A stretch of 64,000 nucleotides of DNA from Sphingomonas canadensis. GTDB lineage: Bacteria; Pseudomonadota; Alphaproteobacteria; Sphingomonadales; Sphingomonadaceae. Numbering within the stretch: the stretch's first letter is position 1; each line of letters begins with the position of its first letter. A model generated the notes under the pieces. That model had not been told where the DNA came from and did not search any database. It saw nothing but the letters and a program-made list of their open reading frames with translations. Of this stretch, positions 24,629 to 34,480 are shown piece after piece. A program made the translations under genes and the position numbers. Where the stretch lies: positions 845,056 to 909,055 of the forward strand of contig NZ_JAPDRA010000001.1 in assembly GCF_026013525.1 (NCBI RefSeq), given 5' to 3'.

Positions 24629-25396
24629 ATGGCGGATCCGGGGACGATGCTGCTCGCGGGCGGCGCGGGCATGCTGGGCGGGGCGATGAACGCGCTGGCG
24701 GGCGGCGGGACCTTTGCCACGCTGCCCGCGCTGATCGCGATGGGCCTGCCCGCCAACATCGCCAACGCCAGCTCGAACGTCGCGCTGCTGCCCGGCGCGG
24801 CGGCCAGCGCCTGGACCTTCCGGGACGAGCTGGCACCGGTGGCGGGCGTGCCGGTGCGCACGCTGGCGGCGATCACCTTCGCGGGCGGGCTGATCGGCAG
24901 CGCGCTGCTGCTCGCCACGCCCAGCGATGCGTTCGACATGATCATCCCCTGGCTGCTGCTCTATGCGTTCGCGGTGCTCGCTTTCGGGCAGCGCGCGTCG
25001 GAATGGCTGCGCGCGCGGGTGACGATCGGGCCGCGCGCGCTGGTGCCGGTGCTGGGCGCGCTGGGCGTCTATGGCGGCTATTTCGGCGGCGGCGTGGGGC
25101 TGATGACCACGGCCACGCTGGGGCTGCTGGCGGGGGTGACGCCGCGATCGATGTTCGCGCCCCGCACGCTGATGCTGGCGGTATCCAACGCGGCCGCCGC
25201 GATCCTGTTCGTCGGCGCGGGCATGGTGCATTGGGCCGCGGCGGTGCCGATGCTGGCGGGCGCGATGCTGGGCGGCTGGATCGGCGCGCTGGCGGGCCGT
25301 GCGATGCCGCACGCGCTGGTGCGCTGGTGGACGCTGCTGGTCACCGGGGCGACGACATTGGTGTTCTTCGCCCGCGCTTACGGCCTTGCCGCCTGA
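24629..25396 (+). CDS. TauE/SafE-family (UPF0721) permease
   Basis: A 255-residue inner-membrane protein with seven to eight hydrophobic segments and the family signature GGAMNALAGGGTFATLPAL at the start of the first repeat and GVYGGYFGGGVGLMTTATLG at the second. TauE/SafE proteins export sulfite, sulfoacetate or related organosulfur anions. It lies 16 bp after the cyclopropane synthase gene and 75 bp before a cytochrome b / sulfite-oxidase-like pair, so a sulfur-oxyanion role is plausible. That is inference from position. Confidence 0.87.
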   Translation: MADPGTMLLAGGAGMLGGAMNALAGGGTFATLPALIAMGLPANIANASSNVALLPGAAASAWTFRDELAPVAGVPVRTLAAITFAGGLIGSALLLATPSDAFDMIIPWLLLYAFAVLAFGQRASEWLRARVTIGPRALVPVLGALGVYGGYFGGGVGLMTTATLGLLAGVTPRSMFAPRTLMLAVSNAAAAILFVGAGMVHWAAAVPMLAGAMLGGWIGALAGRAMPHALVRWWTLLVTGATTLVFFARAYGLAA

Positions 25397-25471
25397 GGCG
25401 CGGGTTCGCACGCTTGCGGCGATGCTGTAACCTGCGCCCCGCCCGCTGCGAAAGCGGCCGCAGGAGAACTG

Positions 25472-26215
25472 ATGGACCACAGCGCCGATCCTGCCCCCGC
25501 CCAGGCACTGCCCCCGCCGTACAGCGTCTATCGCCACCGGCTGGCGACGCGGCTGTGGCACTGGCTGAACGCGCTCAGCGTGTTCGTGATGCTGGGCAGC
25601 GGGCTGATGATCTTCAACGCCCATCCGCGCCTCTATTGGGGGCAATATGGCGCGAACTTCGACCATGCCTGGCTTGAGCTGCCGCGGTTTCCCGGCTGGG
25701 CGACGATCCCCAGTTATTACAGCTTGTCCGCAGCGCGGGCATGGCACCTGTTCTTCGCGCTGCTGCTCGCCTTCGGGCTGCTGGCCTATATGATCGCCAG
25801 CCTGGCCAACCGCCATTTCCAGCGCGACCTGCGCATCCGCGCGCGCGATCTGGCGCCGCGCCACCTGTGGGCCGATCTGAAGGCGCATCTGGCGCTGCGC
25901 TTCCACGATCCCGCCGATCCGGCGGCGTACAACCTGTTCCAGAAGATCGCCTATGCCGGCGTGGTATTCGTGCTGCTGCCGCTGCTGATCCTGTCGGGCC
26001 TGGCATTGTCGCCGGGGATGGACGCGGCCTGGCCCTGGCTGACCGACATCTTCTTCGGCCGCCAGTCGGCGCGATCGGTGCATTTCATCGCAATGGCGCT
26101 GATCGCGCTGTTCGTCGTCGTCCATCTGGCGCTGGTGCTGCTGGCGGGGCCGCTGGATACGGTGCGTTCGATGGTCACGGGATGGTGGCGCGTGCCGCCG
26201 GAGGAGGGGGCATGA
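25472..26215 (+). CDS. Cytochrome b561-type membrane subunit
   Basis: The 247-residue protein has four to five membrane helices with candidate haem ligands: RHRLATRLWHWLNALS (about residue 30), AWHLFFALLLAF (about residue 92), and HFIAMALIALFVVVHLALVL near the C-terminus. This pattern matches the diheme cytochrome b561/NarI-like domain. It probably passes electrons between quinone and the molybdenum enzyme encoded immediately downstream, whose start overlaps its stop (ATGA at 26212-26215). Confidence 0.87.
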   Translation: MDHSADPAPAQALPPPYSVYRHRLATRLWHWLNALSVFVMLGSGLMIFNAHPRLYWGQYGANFDHAWLELPRFPGWATIPSYYSLSAARAWHLFFALLLAFGLLAYMIASLANRHFQRDLRIRARDLAPRHLWADLKAHLALRFHDPADPAAYNLFQKIAYAGVVFVLLPLLILSGLALSPGMDAAWPWLTDIFFGRQSARSVHFIAMALIALFVVVHLALVLLAGPLDTVRSMVTGWWRVPPEEGA

Positions 26216-26964
26216 CGCTGATCACGAGGCGCAACCTAATCGTGATCGGGGCGGGCGGCCTGGTGGCCGGATGCGACACGCTGAGCCGCAGCCCTTCGGC
26301 GCAGTCGGTGCTGGGCAGCGCGGAGCCGGTGCATCGCGTCCTCCAGCGCACGCTGGGCGGCCGCGACGCGCTGGCCCGCGAGTTCCGGCCCGATCAGATG
26401 AGCCCTTTCTTCCGCACCAACGGCAGCCGCAACCCGGGGACGCCGGAATATGGCGCGCTGCTCGCCGGCAATTTCGCCGACTGGCGGCTCACGGTCGGCG
26501 GGCTGGTCGCCCGGCCGCTCAGCCTGTCGCTGCCGCAGCTTCGCGCGATGCCCCAGCGCGCGCAGATCACCCGGCACGATTGCGTCGAGGGTTGGAGCGC
26601 GATCGGCAAGTGGCAGGGGCCGCAGCTAAGCCGCCTGCTCGATCTCGCCGGGCTGCGCGATGCGGCGCGCTACATCGTCTTCCACTGCGCCGACCGGATG
26701 GGCAACGGCAGCTTCTATTATGAATCGATCGATCTGGTGGATGCGCTCCACCCCCAGACGATCCTGGCCTGGGCGATGAACGGCAAGCCGCTGACGGTGG
26801 GCCATGGCGCCCCCGTGCGCCTGCGCGTCGAGCGCCAGCTCGGCTACAAGCACGCCAAATATGTCAGCCGGATCGAGGCGGTGGCCAGCCTGTCCGGCAT
26901 CGGCGGCGGCAAGGGCGGCTATTGGGAGGACGTCAACGGTTACGAATGGTACGCCGGGATCTGA
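26212..26964 (+). CDS. Molybdopterin-dependent oxidoreductase, sulfite oxidase/YedY-like lipoprotein
   Basis: A 250-residue protein beginning MTLITRRNLIVIGAGGLVAG then CD. The twin arginines followed by a lipobox (LVAGC, Cys about residue 21) suggest a Tat-exported lipoprotein. The oxidoreductase molybdopterin domain follows. The molybdenum-ligating Cys is expected in ITRHDCVEGWSAIGKWQG (about residue 122), and FHCADRMGNGSFYYES and RVERQLGYKHAKYVSRIE are further family segments. Its start overlaps the cytochrome b gene, giving a two-subunit enzyme comparable to MsrPQ. The substrate could be sulfite or an S/N-oxide. The C-terminal GGKGGYWEDVNGYEWYAGI is a typical YedY-family end. Confidence 0.88.
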   Translation: MTLITRRNLIVIGAGGLVAGCDTLSRSPSAQSVLGSAEPVHRVLQRTLGGRDALAREFRPDQMSPFFRTNGSRNPGTPEYGALLAGNFADWRLTVGGLVARPLSLSLPQLRAMPQRAQITRHDCVEGWSAIGKWQGPQLSRLLDLAGLRDAARYIVFHCADRMGNGSFYYESIDLVDALHPQTILAWAMNGKPLTVGHGAPVRLRVERQLGYKHAKYVSRIEAVASLSGIGGGKGGYWEDVNGYEWYAGI

Positions 26965-26969
26965 AAGGC

Positions 26970-27395
26970 TCAGCGCGCCGGCCCCTCGTCGATGTCGCCG
27001 CTCGCTTCCCAGCTCCGCCGCACGAGCTCTTCCAGCACCGCCATGTCCACGCCGTCCAGCCGGGTGAGGTACAGGCACCCTGTCGATCGCTTGTGCTTGC
27101 CCAGCCGGTCGAGCAGCGCCTCATATCCGGGAAAGCTGCGCAGATAGAGCACCAGGTTCGCCGATCGCGGCGAGAAGCCGATGCGGCACATGTCGCCTTG
27201 GCGACCGCTGGCATAGCGATAGTGATAGCTGCCGAAGCCGACGATCGACGGCCCCCACATCACCGCCGGCTCGCCCGTGATCCGCTCCATCAGCGCACGC
27301 ACCGCATGGCCGTCGGCACGGCGCCCCGGATGCGTCACGGCGTCGAGAAAGGCATCGACGCCGGTTCCGCTGGGCTTGGTCTTGTTCCCGGCCAT
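26970..27395 (-). CDS. DUF1801 domain protein
   Basis: A 141-residue protein of the YdhG/DUF1801 fold. GRRADGHAVRALMERITGEP followed by MWGPSIVGFGSYHYRYASGR is the hallmark of the family. The remainder (FSPRSANLVLYL, CLYLTRLDGVDMAVLEELV) matches the rest of the domain. These are small cytosolic proteins related to frataxin-like folds with no established role. It is convergent with the molybdoenzyme gene (5 bp apart) and divergent from the MATE gene. Confidence 0.87.
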   Translation of the reverse strand: MAGNKTKPSGTGVDAFLDAVTHPGRRADGHAVRALMERITGEPAVMWGPSIVGFGSYHYRYASGRQGDMCRIGFSPRSANLVLYLRSFPGYEALLDRLGKHKRSTGCLYLTRLDGVDMAVLEELVRRSWEASGDIDEGPAR

Positions 27396-27460
27396 CGCGT
27401 CCTCCCGATTCGCGCGCTGATGCTATCGCAACGCGGCGCGCGCGCCTAAGAGCCGCCGCC

Positions 27461-28780
27461 ATGTCCACCGCGTTGCCGCTCACCCGCCGTTCGATCTTCG
27501 CCCAGGCCTGGCCGATCATGCTGGGGCAGGTCACGGTGCCGCTGGTCGGGCTGGTCGATACCGCGGTGATCGGGCGTACCGGCGATGCCGCGGCGCTGGC
27601 CGGGGTGGCGCTGGGTGCTACGATCATCAACTTCATCTTCTGGAGCTTCGGCTTCCTCAGGATGGGGATGACCGGGATGACCGCCCAGGCGCAGGGCGCG
27701 GGCGACCGGGCAGAGGTGGACGCGCTGCTGGTGCGCGGGCTGGCGGTGGGCGCGGGCGTGGGCATGCTGCTGTTAGCGGCGCAGCTTCTGCTGATCCCCG
27801 CCGCCTTCGCGCTGCTGGCGGGCGGGCCGGAGGTGGATGCCAATGCCCGCGCCTTCGTCGGCGCGCGGTTCCTGGGTGCGCCTGCCTGCCTGGCGCTCTA
27901 TGCCATCAACGGCTGGCTGCTGGGGCTGGGGCGCAGCCGCGCGGCGCTGGCGCTCCAGATCGTGTGGAACCTGGCCAACGCGCTGCTCGACATGCTGTTC
28001 GTGTGGCATTTCGACATGGGCGCGCGGGGCGTGGGGCTGGGTACGGCCATCGCAGAATGGGTGGCGCTGGCCGTGGGCCTGGCGATCGTCGGGGGACATC
28101 TGCGCACTGCGGGGCGCAGGCGGCTGCTCGACGGCGCGGCGATCCGGCGGCTGTTCGCGGTGAACGCCGATATCATGCTGCGCACCGTGGCGCTGCTCGC
28201 GCTGTTCGCCTGGCTGGCGAGCGCGGGGGCGCGGCTGGGCGCGGAGACGCTGGCGGCAAACCAGGTGCTGCTCCAGTTCGTCAGCATCGTCGCCTTCGTG
28301 CTCGACGGTTTCGCCTTCACCGCCGAATCGCGCGTGGGCCAGGCGATCGGCGCGCGCGACCGGCCCGCGATGCTGCGCGCGATCCGGCTGACGGGCGAAT
28401 TCTCGCTGGCTGCGGCGATCCTTTTCAGCGTGGCGATCCTGGCCGCGGGCGGCGCGGGCATCGCGCTGATGACCACCGATGCCCAGGTGCGCGCGACCGC
28501 CGGGGCGATGCTGCCCTTCGTCGCGCTGCTGCCGCTGCTGGGGGCACCGGCCTGGCTGCTCGACGGCGTGTTCATCGGCGCGACCGCGGGCCGGGCGCTG
28601 CGCAACGCCGCGCTGGCCTCCACCGGCCTGTATGTGGCGAGCGATCTGCTGCTGCGGCCGCTGGGCGAGACGGGGCTGTGGATCGCCTTCCTCGCCAGCT
28701 ACGTCTATCGCGCGGGCGCGCTGGGGCTGTGCGTCCCCGGGCTGCTGCGCTCGCTTGCGGAACCGGCGCCCCGGACCTAG
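27461..28780 (+). CDS. MATE-family efflux transporter (DinF-like)
   Basis: A 439-residue, twelve-helix protein. The first helix begins [20 protein letters not shown] with [20 protein letters not shown], a pattern typical of the DinF branch of MATE pumps. The second half repeats the pattern with [20 protein letters not shown] and [16 protein letters not shown]. These pumps export cationic compounds in exchange for H+ or Na+. It is divergent from the DUF1801 gene and precedes argG by 32 bp, but co-regulation is not expected from function. Confidence 0.9.
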   Translation: MSTALPLTRRSIFAQAWPIMLGQVTVPLVGLVDTAVIGRTGDAAALAGVALGATIINFIFWSFGFLRMGMTGMTAQAQGAGDRAEVDALLVRGLAVGAGVGMLLLAAQLLLIPAAFALLAGGPEVDANARAFVGARFLGAPACLALYAINGWLLGLGRSRAALALQIVWNLANALLDMLFVWHFDMGARGVGLGTAIAEWVALAVGLAIVGGHLRTAGRRRLLDGAAIRRLFAVNADIMLRTVALLALFAWLASAGARLGAETLAANQVLLQFVSIVAFVLDGFAFTAESRVGQAIGARDRPAMLRAIRLTGEFSLAAAILFSVAILAAGGAGIALMTTDAQVRATAGAMLPFVALLPLLGAPAWLLDGVFIGATAGRALRNAALASTGLYVASDLLLRPLGETGLWIAFLASYVYRAGALGLCVPGLLRSLAEPAPRT

Positions 28781-28812
28781 AGCGCGCCCGTTCAATCCAC
28801 TGGAGTCCCGCG

Positions 28813-30030
28813 ATGTCCGATAAGATCAACCGAGTCGTCCTGGCCTATTCGGGCGGCCTGGACACCAGCGTGATCCTGAAGTGGCTCCAGCAGACCTATC
28901 AGTGCGAGGTGGTGACCTTCACCGCCGACCTGGGCCAGGGCGAGGAGCTGGAGCCCGCGCGCAGGAAGGCGGAGCTGGCCGGCGTGAAGCCCGAGCATAT
29001 CTTCATCGACGATCTGCGCGAGGAATTCGTCCGCGATTTCGTGTTCCCGATGATGCGCGCCAACGCCGCCTATGAGGGCGTGTACCTGCTCGGCACCTCG
29101 ATCGCCCGGCCGCTGATCGCCAAGCGCCAGATCGAGATCGCCAAGCTGGTCGGCGCGGACGCGGTGAGCCACGGCGCCACCGGCAAGGGCAACGATCAGG
29201 TGCGTTTCGAGTTGGGATATTACGCGCTCGCCCCGGACATCAAGGTGATCGCCCCCTGGCGCGAATGGGACCTGACCAGCCGCACCAAGCTGATCGAGTT
29301 CGCCGAGAAGCACCAGATCCCCGTCGCGAAGGACAAACGCGGCGAGGCTCCCTTCTCCACCGACGCGAACCTGCTGCACACCTCGTCCGAGGGCAAGGTG
29401 CTGGAGGACCCGTGGGAGCAGGTGCCCGATTACGTCTTCTCGCGCACCGTGAACCCGGAGGACGCGCCCGATACGCCGCACGTCATCACCGTGCATTTCG
29501 AGAAGGGCGATGCGGTGGCGGTGGACGGCGATCCGATGTCGCCCGCCACGCTGCTCGCGCATCTGAACGAACTGGGCCGCGAGCATGGCATCGGCCGGCT
29601 CGATCTGGTCGAGAACCGCTTCGTCGGCATGAAGAGCCGCGGCATGTATGAGACGCCGGGCGGCACGATCCTGCACGTCGCGCATCGCGCGATCGAATCG
29701 CTGACGCTCGATCGCGGCGCCGCGCACCTGAAGGACGAGCTGATGCCGCGCTATGCGGAGCTGATCTACAATGGCTTCTGGTTCAGCCCGGAGCGCGAGA
29801 TGCTGCAGGCCGCGATCGACCACAGCCAGGCCAGGGTGAACGGCACCGTGCGGCTGAAGCTCTACAAGGGCGGGGTGCATGTGATCGGCCGCCAGTCGCC
29901 CGATTCGCTGTACAGCGAGAAGGTGGTCACCTTCGAGGACGATCAGGGCGCCTATGACCAGCGCGACGCCGCAGGCTTCATCAAGCTCAACGCGCTGCGC
30001 CTGCGACTGCTGGGCCGCCGCGATCGCTGA
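28813..30030 (+). CDS. argG: Argininosuccinate synthase
   Basis: A 405-residue enzyme that joins citrulline and aspartate with ATP in arginine biosynthesis. The N-terminal [18 protein letters not shown] contains the PP-motif SGGLDTS, followed by [36 protein letters not shown], and [12 protein letters not shown] are conserved in type I synthases. The ATG at 28813 matches the usual N-terminus ([15 protein letters not shown]). It stands alone, with no arg operon around it. Confidence 0.97.
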   Translation: MSDKINRVVLAYSGGLDTSVILKWLQQTYQCEVVTFTADLGQGEELEPARRKAELAGVKPEHIFIDDLREEFVRDFVFPMMRANAAYEGVYLLGTSIARPLIAKRQIEIAKLVGADAVSHGATGKGNDQVRFELGYYALAPDIKVIAPWREWDLTSRTKLIEFAEKHQIPVAKDKRGEAPFSTDANLLHTSSEGKVLEDPWEQVPDYVFSRTVNPEDAPDTPHVITVHFEKGDAVAVDGDPMSPATLLAHLNELGREHGIGRLDLVENRFVGMKSRGMYETPGGTILHVAHRAIESLTLDRGAAHLKDELMPRYAELIYNGFWFSPEREMLQAAIDHSQARVNGTVRLKLYKGGVHVIGRQSPDSLYSEKVVTFEDDQGAYDQRDAAGFIKLNALRLRLLGRRDR

Positions 30031-30113
30031 AACGCTCCGTCCCGGATGTTTCGGCCGTGCGGGCGGCGCATCTGCTGCTAGGCTGCGGGCGAACGGCCCT
30101 GGGGGGGATTCGG

Positions 30114-30998
30114 ATGCGGTTGGGAACGATCCTGGGCGCGCTCGCGCTGCTGCTGCCGCTGGCGGCACCCGCCGGCGCGCAGACGGTGGGCGAGCGCGCC
30201 TTCCGGTCGGACATGATCAAGCGCGTCCAGGCGAAGCTGCCCGATGCGGAGGTGACGCCCGATCCCGACGATTTCCTGGCGCTGCACGTCAAGGGCGGCG
30301 TGCTCGACGGTGCGACCATCAACCTCCATCGCATCTACGAATATTGCGCCGGGCACAGCGCCGAGGACTGCGAGACGCTGAAGCAGGATTTCACGGGCAA
30401 GATGACCAGCCCGAACCCGGATCCGACCGTGGCCTCGCTCCGCCTGATGGTGCGCGACCGCGTCTATCTGGAAAACCTGCTGGAGATGGAGCGCCGCTCC
30501 GCCGCCGAGGGCAAGAACTTCCATTATGTCTACGAACAGATCGGCGAGGATCTCTTCGCCATCCTGGTATCCGACGCGCCGGACAAGGTGGCCATCCTGC
30601 CCGACGATTCGCTGAAGGACCTGGGGCTCACCCGCAAGACCGCTTGGGCCAAGGCGGCGAAACAGACCCGAGACGCGCTGCCGCCGCTGCCGAAGCCGGA
30701 CCAGCTCAAGGCTTCGGCTGTCGCGTTCCAGGAATATGAGTATCTGCCCAGCCTGCTCCTCGATCTGCCCGCATGGGCCAGGATCGCCGAGGCGGTGGGG
30801 CCGGACCTGTTCGTCACCGCGGTTTCGGACGGGTTCGTGTTCGCCGGCACCATGCCCGACGATGCGGTGGCCGAGTTCGCCGAGACGGTGGCCGAGGACT
30901 GTGCCGAGCAGGAGCGCTGCATCTCGCCGCACATCTATCGATTCCGCGACGGGCGCTGGGTGATCGCCCGCGCGCCCGGGGACGGCGCTTCGCGGTAG
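30114..30998 (+). CDS. Exported protein of unknown function, DUF1444-like
   Basis: A 294-residue protein with a signal peptide (MRLGTILGALALLLPLAAPA, cleavage near AGA/QTV). The mature part is mixed alpha/beta with segments such as VASLRLMVRDRVYLENLLEM, FHYVYEQIGEDLFAILVSDA and WARIAEAVGPDLFVTAVSDG. The order of these segments resembles the DUF1444 family, but I am not certain. Three or four cysteines (YCAGHSAEDC, EDCAEQERC) may form disulfides in the periplasm. The ATG at 30114 is chosen because the signal peptide begins there; an earlier in-frame start (30057) lacks one. Confidence 0.65.
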   Translation: MRLGTILGALALLLPLAAPAGAQTVGERAFRSDMIKRVQAKLPDAEVTPDPDDFLALHVKGGVLDGATINLHRIYEYCAGHSAEDCETLKQDFTGKMTSPNPDPTVASLRLMVRDRVYLENLLEMERRSAAEGKNFHYVYEQIGEDLFAILVSDAPDKVAILPDDSLKDLGLTRKTAWAKAAKQTRDALPPLPKPDQLKASAVAFQEYEYLPSLLLDLPAWARIAEAVGPDLFVTAVSDGFVFAGTMPDDAVAEFAETVAEDCAEQERCISPHIYRFRDGRWVIARAPGDGASR

Positions 30999-31029
30999 CG
31001 CGCGGGCGCGTCTCCCTCTAAGGGGCTCC

Positions 31030-32721
31030 ATGCCCTTTGAGAGTCTTCCGCCGCTTCTTTCCGAAGCGCTCGCCGCGCGTGGCTATGCCGCGCCTACCCC
31101 CGTACAGGCCGCCGTCCTCGAATCCGAAGCCGTTGGGCGCGATCTGATCGTCTCTGCCCAGACCGGTTCGGGCAAGACCGTGGCCTTTGGCCTGGCCATG
31201 GCCGCCGAGCTGATCGAGGGCGACACGCTGCCCCCGCCGCGCGCGCCGCTGGCGCTGGTGATCGCCCCCACGCGCGAGCTGGCGCTGCAGGTCAGCCGCG
31301 AGCTGGTGTGGCTCTATGGCAAGGCGCATGCCCGGATCGCCACCTGTGTCGGCGGCATGGATGCCTCCAAGGAGCGGCGCGCGCTGAGCCATGGCGCCCA
31401 CATCGTGGTCGGCACGCCGGGCCGGCTGCGCGATCACCTGGAGCGCGGCGCGCTCGACCTGTCGGAGCTGCGCGTCGCCGTGCTCGATGAGGCGGACGAG
31501 ATGCTCGACATGGGCTTTCGCGAGGATCTGGAGGAGATACTGGACGCGACGCCCGCCGGCCGCCGCACGCTGCTGTTCTCCGCCACCATGCCCAAGCCGA
31601 TCGTCGCGCTGGCGCGGCGATACCAGCAGGACGCGCTGCGCATCTCCACCGTGGGCGAGGATCGCGGCCATGGCGACATCGCCTATCAGGCGGTCACCGT
31701 CAGCCCGTCCGACATCGAGCATGCGGTGATCAACCTGCTGCGGCTGCACGAGGCGGAGACGGCGATCCTGTTCTGCGCCACGCGCGACAATGTCCGCCAT
31801 CTCCACGCCGGGCTGGTCGAGCGCGGGTTCGCGGCGGTGGCGCTTTCGGGCGAGCACAGCCAGAACGAGCGCAACGCCGCGCTCCAGGCGCTGCGCGACC
31901 GGCGCGCGCGCGTGTGCGTCGCCACCGATGTCGCCGCGCGCGGGATCGATCTGCCGACGCTCAGCCTGGTCATCCACGTCGAGCTGCCGCGCGACGCGGA
32001 GACGCTGCAGCACCGGTCCGGCCGCACCGGGCGCGCGGGCAAGAAGGGGACGGCGGTGCTGATCGTCCCCTATCCGCGCCGCCGCCGGGTGGAGGCGATG
32101 CTGAAGGGCGCGCGGATCAACGCCGAATGGGTCGATGTGCCCACCCCCGACGACATCCGCGCGAGCGACCGCGAACGGCTGCTCGCCGCGCTGCTGGCCC
32201 CGGTGGAGACCGACGAGGAGGATCGCGCGCTGGCCGAGCGTCTGCTCGCCGAGAAGAGCGCCGAGGATATCGCCGCCGCGCTGGTCCGCGCCCATCGCGC
32301 CGCGATGCCCCAGCCGGAGGAGCTGATCGAGGCGACCCCCGAGGCCCGCCGCGCCGCGCAGCAGGAGCGCCACCGCCCCGGCTTCGAGGATATCCTGTGG
32401 TTCCGCATGGACATCGGCCGCCGCCAGAACGCCGATCCGCGCTGGATCCTGCCGCTGCTGTGCCGCCGCGGCCATATCACCAAGAACGAGATCGGGGCGA
32501 TCCGCATCGGCCCGAACGAGACCGCGTTCCAGATCCCCCGCGCGATCGCCGCGCGTTTCCAGGCCGCCGTGGCCCGCACCGCGGAAGGGGAGGATGACGT
32601 GCGGATCGAGCCCTCGCCCGGCCCGATCCAGGACGCGCGGCCGCAGCGCAACGGCCCCAACCGCCCCATTCCCCCGCGCCACAAGGCCACGCCGCACCGC
32701 CGGGGTCCCCGCCCGCGATGA
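31030..32721 (+). CDS. DEAD-box ATP-dependent RNA helicase with a DbpA-type RNA-binding domain
   Basis: A 563-residue helicase with the full motif set: AQTGSGKT (about residue 41), PTRELALQ, TPGRL, DEADEMLDMGF, SATMP, and in the second domain ATDVAARGIDLP and HRSGRTGRAGKKG. After a linker a DbpA-like RRM (EDILWFRMDIGRRQNADP, and KNEIGAIRIGPNETAFQIP, about residues 455-515) binds structured RNA, and a basic tail follows. The composition matches DeaD/CsdA-type helicases used in ribosome assembly and cold adaptation. Its end overlaps the start of the YaiI gene (ATGA at 32718-32721). Confidence 0.92.
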   Translation: MPFESLPPLLSEALAARGYAAPTPVQAAVLESEAVGRDLIVSAQTGSGKTVAFGLAMAAELIEGDTLPPPRAPLALVIAPTRELALQVSRELVWLYGKAHARIATCVGGMDASKERRALSHGAHIVVGTPGRLRDHLERGALDLSELRVAVLDEADEMLDMGFREDLEEILDATPAGRRTLLFSATMPKPIVALARRYQQDALRISTVGEDRGHGDIAYQAVTVSPSDIEHAVINLLRLHEAETAILFCATRDNVRHLHAGLVERGFAAVALSGEHSQNERNAALQALRDRRARVCVATDVAARGIDLPTLSLVIHVELPRDAETLQHRSGRTGRAGKKGTAVLIVPYPRRRRVEAMLKGARINAEWVDVPTPDDIRASDRERLLAALLAPVETDEEDRALAERLLAEKSAEDIAAALVRAHRAAMPQPEELIEATPEARRAAQQERHRPGFEDILWFRMDIGRRQNADPRWILPLLCRRGHITKNEIGAIRIGPNETAFQIPRAIAARFQAAVARTAEGEDDVRIEPSPGPIQDARPQRNGPNRPIPPRHKATPHRRGPRPR

Positions 32722-33176
32722 GCGATGGGCCGCGGATACTGGTCGACGCCGATGCCTGCCCGGTGAAGGAGGAGGTCTACAAGGTTGCCTGGCGGCGCGA
32801 GGTGCCCGTCACCATCGTCGCCAATAGCTGGCTGCGCGTGCCGGCCCATCCGCTGATATCGCGCGTCGTGGTGAGCGACGGGTTCGACGCCGCCGACGAC
32901 TGGATCGCCGAAGCGGCGGACGCGCGCACGGTGGTGATCACCGCCGATATCCTGCTGGCCGATCGCTGCCTGAAGGCCGGGGCGGCGGTGCTGGCGCCCA
33001 ACGGCAAGCCCTTCACCACCAGCTCGATCGGCGCTGCGATCGCGACGCGCGCGATCATGGCGGACCTGCGCGCCGGCGGCGAACAGATCGGCGGCCCGCC
33101 GCCCTTCGCGCGGGAGGACCGATCGCGCTTCCTCCAGGCGCTGGATACGGCGCTGGTGCGGCTGGCGCGGGGCTGA
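32718..33176 (+). CDS. YaiI/YqxD-family (UPF0178) PIN-like protein
   Basis: A 152-residue protein with the UPF0178 opening ILVDADACPVKEEVYKVAWR, whose Asp residues belong to a PIN-like fold. VVVSDGFDAADDWIAE, VVITADILLADRCLKAGA and the PNGKPFT segment are family hallmarks. Presumed nuclease or RNA-binding function has not been demonstrated. Translation is coupled to the DEAD-box helicase, supporting a role in RNA metabolism. Confidence 0.92.
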   Translation: MSDGPRILVDADACPVKEEVYKVAWRREVPVTIVANSWLRVPAHPLISRVVVSDGFDAADDWIAEAADARTVVITADILLADRCLKAGAAVLAPNGKPFTTSSIGAAIATRAIMADLRAGGEQIGGPPPFAREDRSRFLQALDTALVRLARG

Positions 33177-34382
33177 TCAGCGCCCGCGCGGCTGGTCCAT
33201 CAGGCCGATGAAGAAGGCGGTCACCACCATCTGCAATCCGATGCAGCTCATCAGCATCGACGGGATCGTCAGCCGCATCAGCGCCGCGGGATCGAGATCG
33301 CCGAAGCCGTTGGAGGCCCAGATCGACGTCGCCGTCAGCGCGCCGCCGATCCCGCCGGCGAGCATCAGCCCGCCCAGGATGCACGCGCGCTCGACGCTGA
33401 ACCAGTTGCGCACCGATCGCATGAAGCCGCTTTCGGGCCACATGCCGGCGATGGTGCCGTATCGCCGCGCCATCACGCTCAGCCCGATGAGCTGCGATCC
33501 CATCAGCACCGCCATCGCGGCGAAGATCATCGTGTGGACGCCCAGCTCCACCCCGCCGACATGCGCGTCGCCCGGGATCAGCCCCAGCACGCCCAGCAGC
33601 CCCGCGGCCGCGAGCGCCACGCCGGGATAGAGGAACAGCCATTTGGGCGCATAGATCAGCAGGAAGCGCAGGTGGCGCCAGCCATCGCGCCAGGTGCGCA
33701 GATGCGGCGGGCGGCTGCGCCCGTCGGGCTTCAGCGTCGTCGGCACCTCGCGGATGTCGAGCCCCTCGATCGCGGCCTTCACCACCATCTCGCTGGCGAA
33801 TTCCATCCCCGGCGCGGTCAGCCCCAGCCGCCGGATGCTGTCGCGGCGGAACGCGCGCAGCCCGCAGTGGAAGTCGCCCACCGGCACCTCGAAGAAGATC
33901 CGGCCCAGGAAGCTGAGCACCGGATTGCCCAGATATTTGTGGAGCGGCGGCATCGCGCCGGGGGCGATACCGCCCTGGAAGCGGTTGCCCATCACCAGCT
34001 CCGCGCCGCCGCGCAGCTCCTCGACGAACGGCATCAGCGATCCGAAGTCATAGCTGTCGTCGGCATCGCCCATCGCGACATAGGTGCCGCGCGCCGCGGC
34101 GATCCCGCCGATCAGCGCCGCGCCATAGCCCTTGGCCGGCACGGCCACCACGCGCGCGCCCAGCCCCTCGGCGATGCGCTGCGATCCGTCGGTCGATCCG
34201 TTGTCGGCGACGATCACCTCGCCCTTCAGCGCATGCGCCTCCAGGAAGGCGCGCGCCTTGATCACGCAGGCCGCGATCGTCTCCGCCTCGTTCAGGCAGG
34301 GCATCACGATCGAAAGCTCAACCGAATCCTCCTGCGCCGTGGGCGTGGAACGGACTTCGGCGGCGGGGCGTGCGGCGGGCAT
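33177..34382 (-). CDS. Family 2 glycosyltransferase with C-terminal membrane segments
   Basis: A 401-residue protein. The N-terminal GT-A domain (residues 22-235) begins LSIVMPCLNEAETIAACVIK, with nucleotide-sugar-binding ADNGSTDGS and the metal-binding DADDSYDF (D-x-D). After it come two pairs of membrane helices (WLFLYPGVALAAAGLLGVLG, MIFAAMAVLMGSQLIGLSV, ACILGGLMLAGGIGGAL, MLMSCIGLQMVVTAFFIGL). The arrangement fits a DPM1/GtrB-type polyprenyl-phosphate glycosyltransferase that supplies donor sugars to GT-C enzymes. Two GT-C-like genes are divergently encoded just upstream. The stop lies directly against the YaiI stop. Confidence 0.9.
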   Translation of the reverse strand: MPAARPAAEVRSTPTAQEDSVELSIVMPCLNEAETIAACVIKARAFLEAHALKGEVIVADNGSTDGSQRIAEGLGARVVAVPAKGYGAALIGGIAAARGTYVAMGDADDSYDFGSLMPFVEELRGGAELVMGNRFQGGIAPGAMPPLHKYLGNPVLSFLGRIFFEVPVGDFHCGLRAFRRDSIRRLGLTAPGMEFASEMVVKAAIEGLDIREVPTTLKPDGRSRPPHLRTWRDGWRHLRFLLIYAPKWLFLYPGVALAAAGLLGVLGLIPGDAHVGGVELGVHTMIFAAMAVLMGSQLIGLSVMARRYGTIAGMWPESGFMRSVRNWFSVERACILGGLMLAGGIGGALTATSIWASNGFGDLDPAALMRLTIPSMLMSCIGLQMVVTAFFIGLMDQPRGR

Positions 34383-34480
34383 GGCGTCTCCTTCGCCGCC
34401 GGATGTGCCCCGGCGCCCCCCAAGTTTTGGTTAACGCGACAAGACAATCTTAAGCACGTTGGCGGCATCACCCGTTTCCG

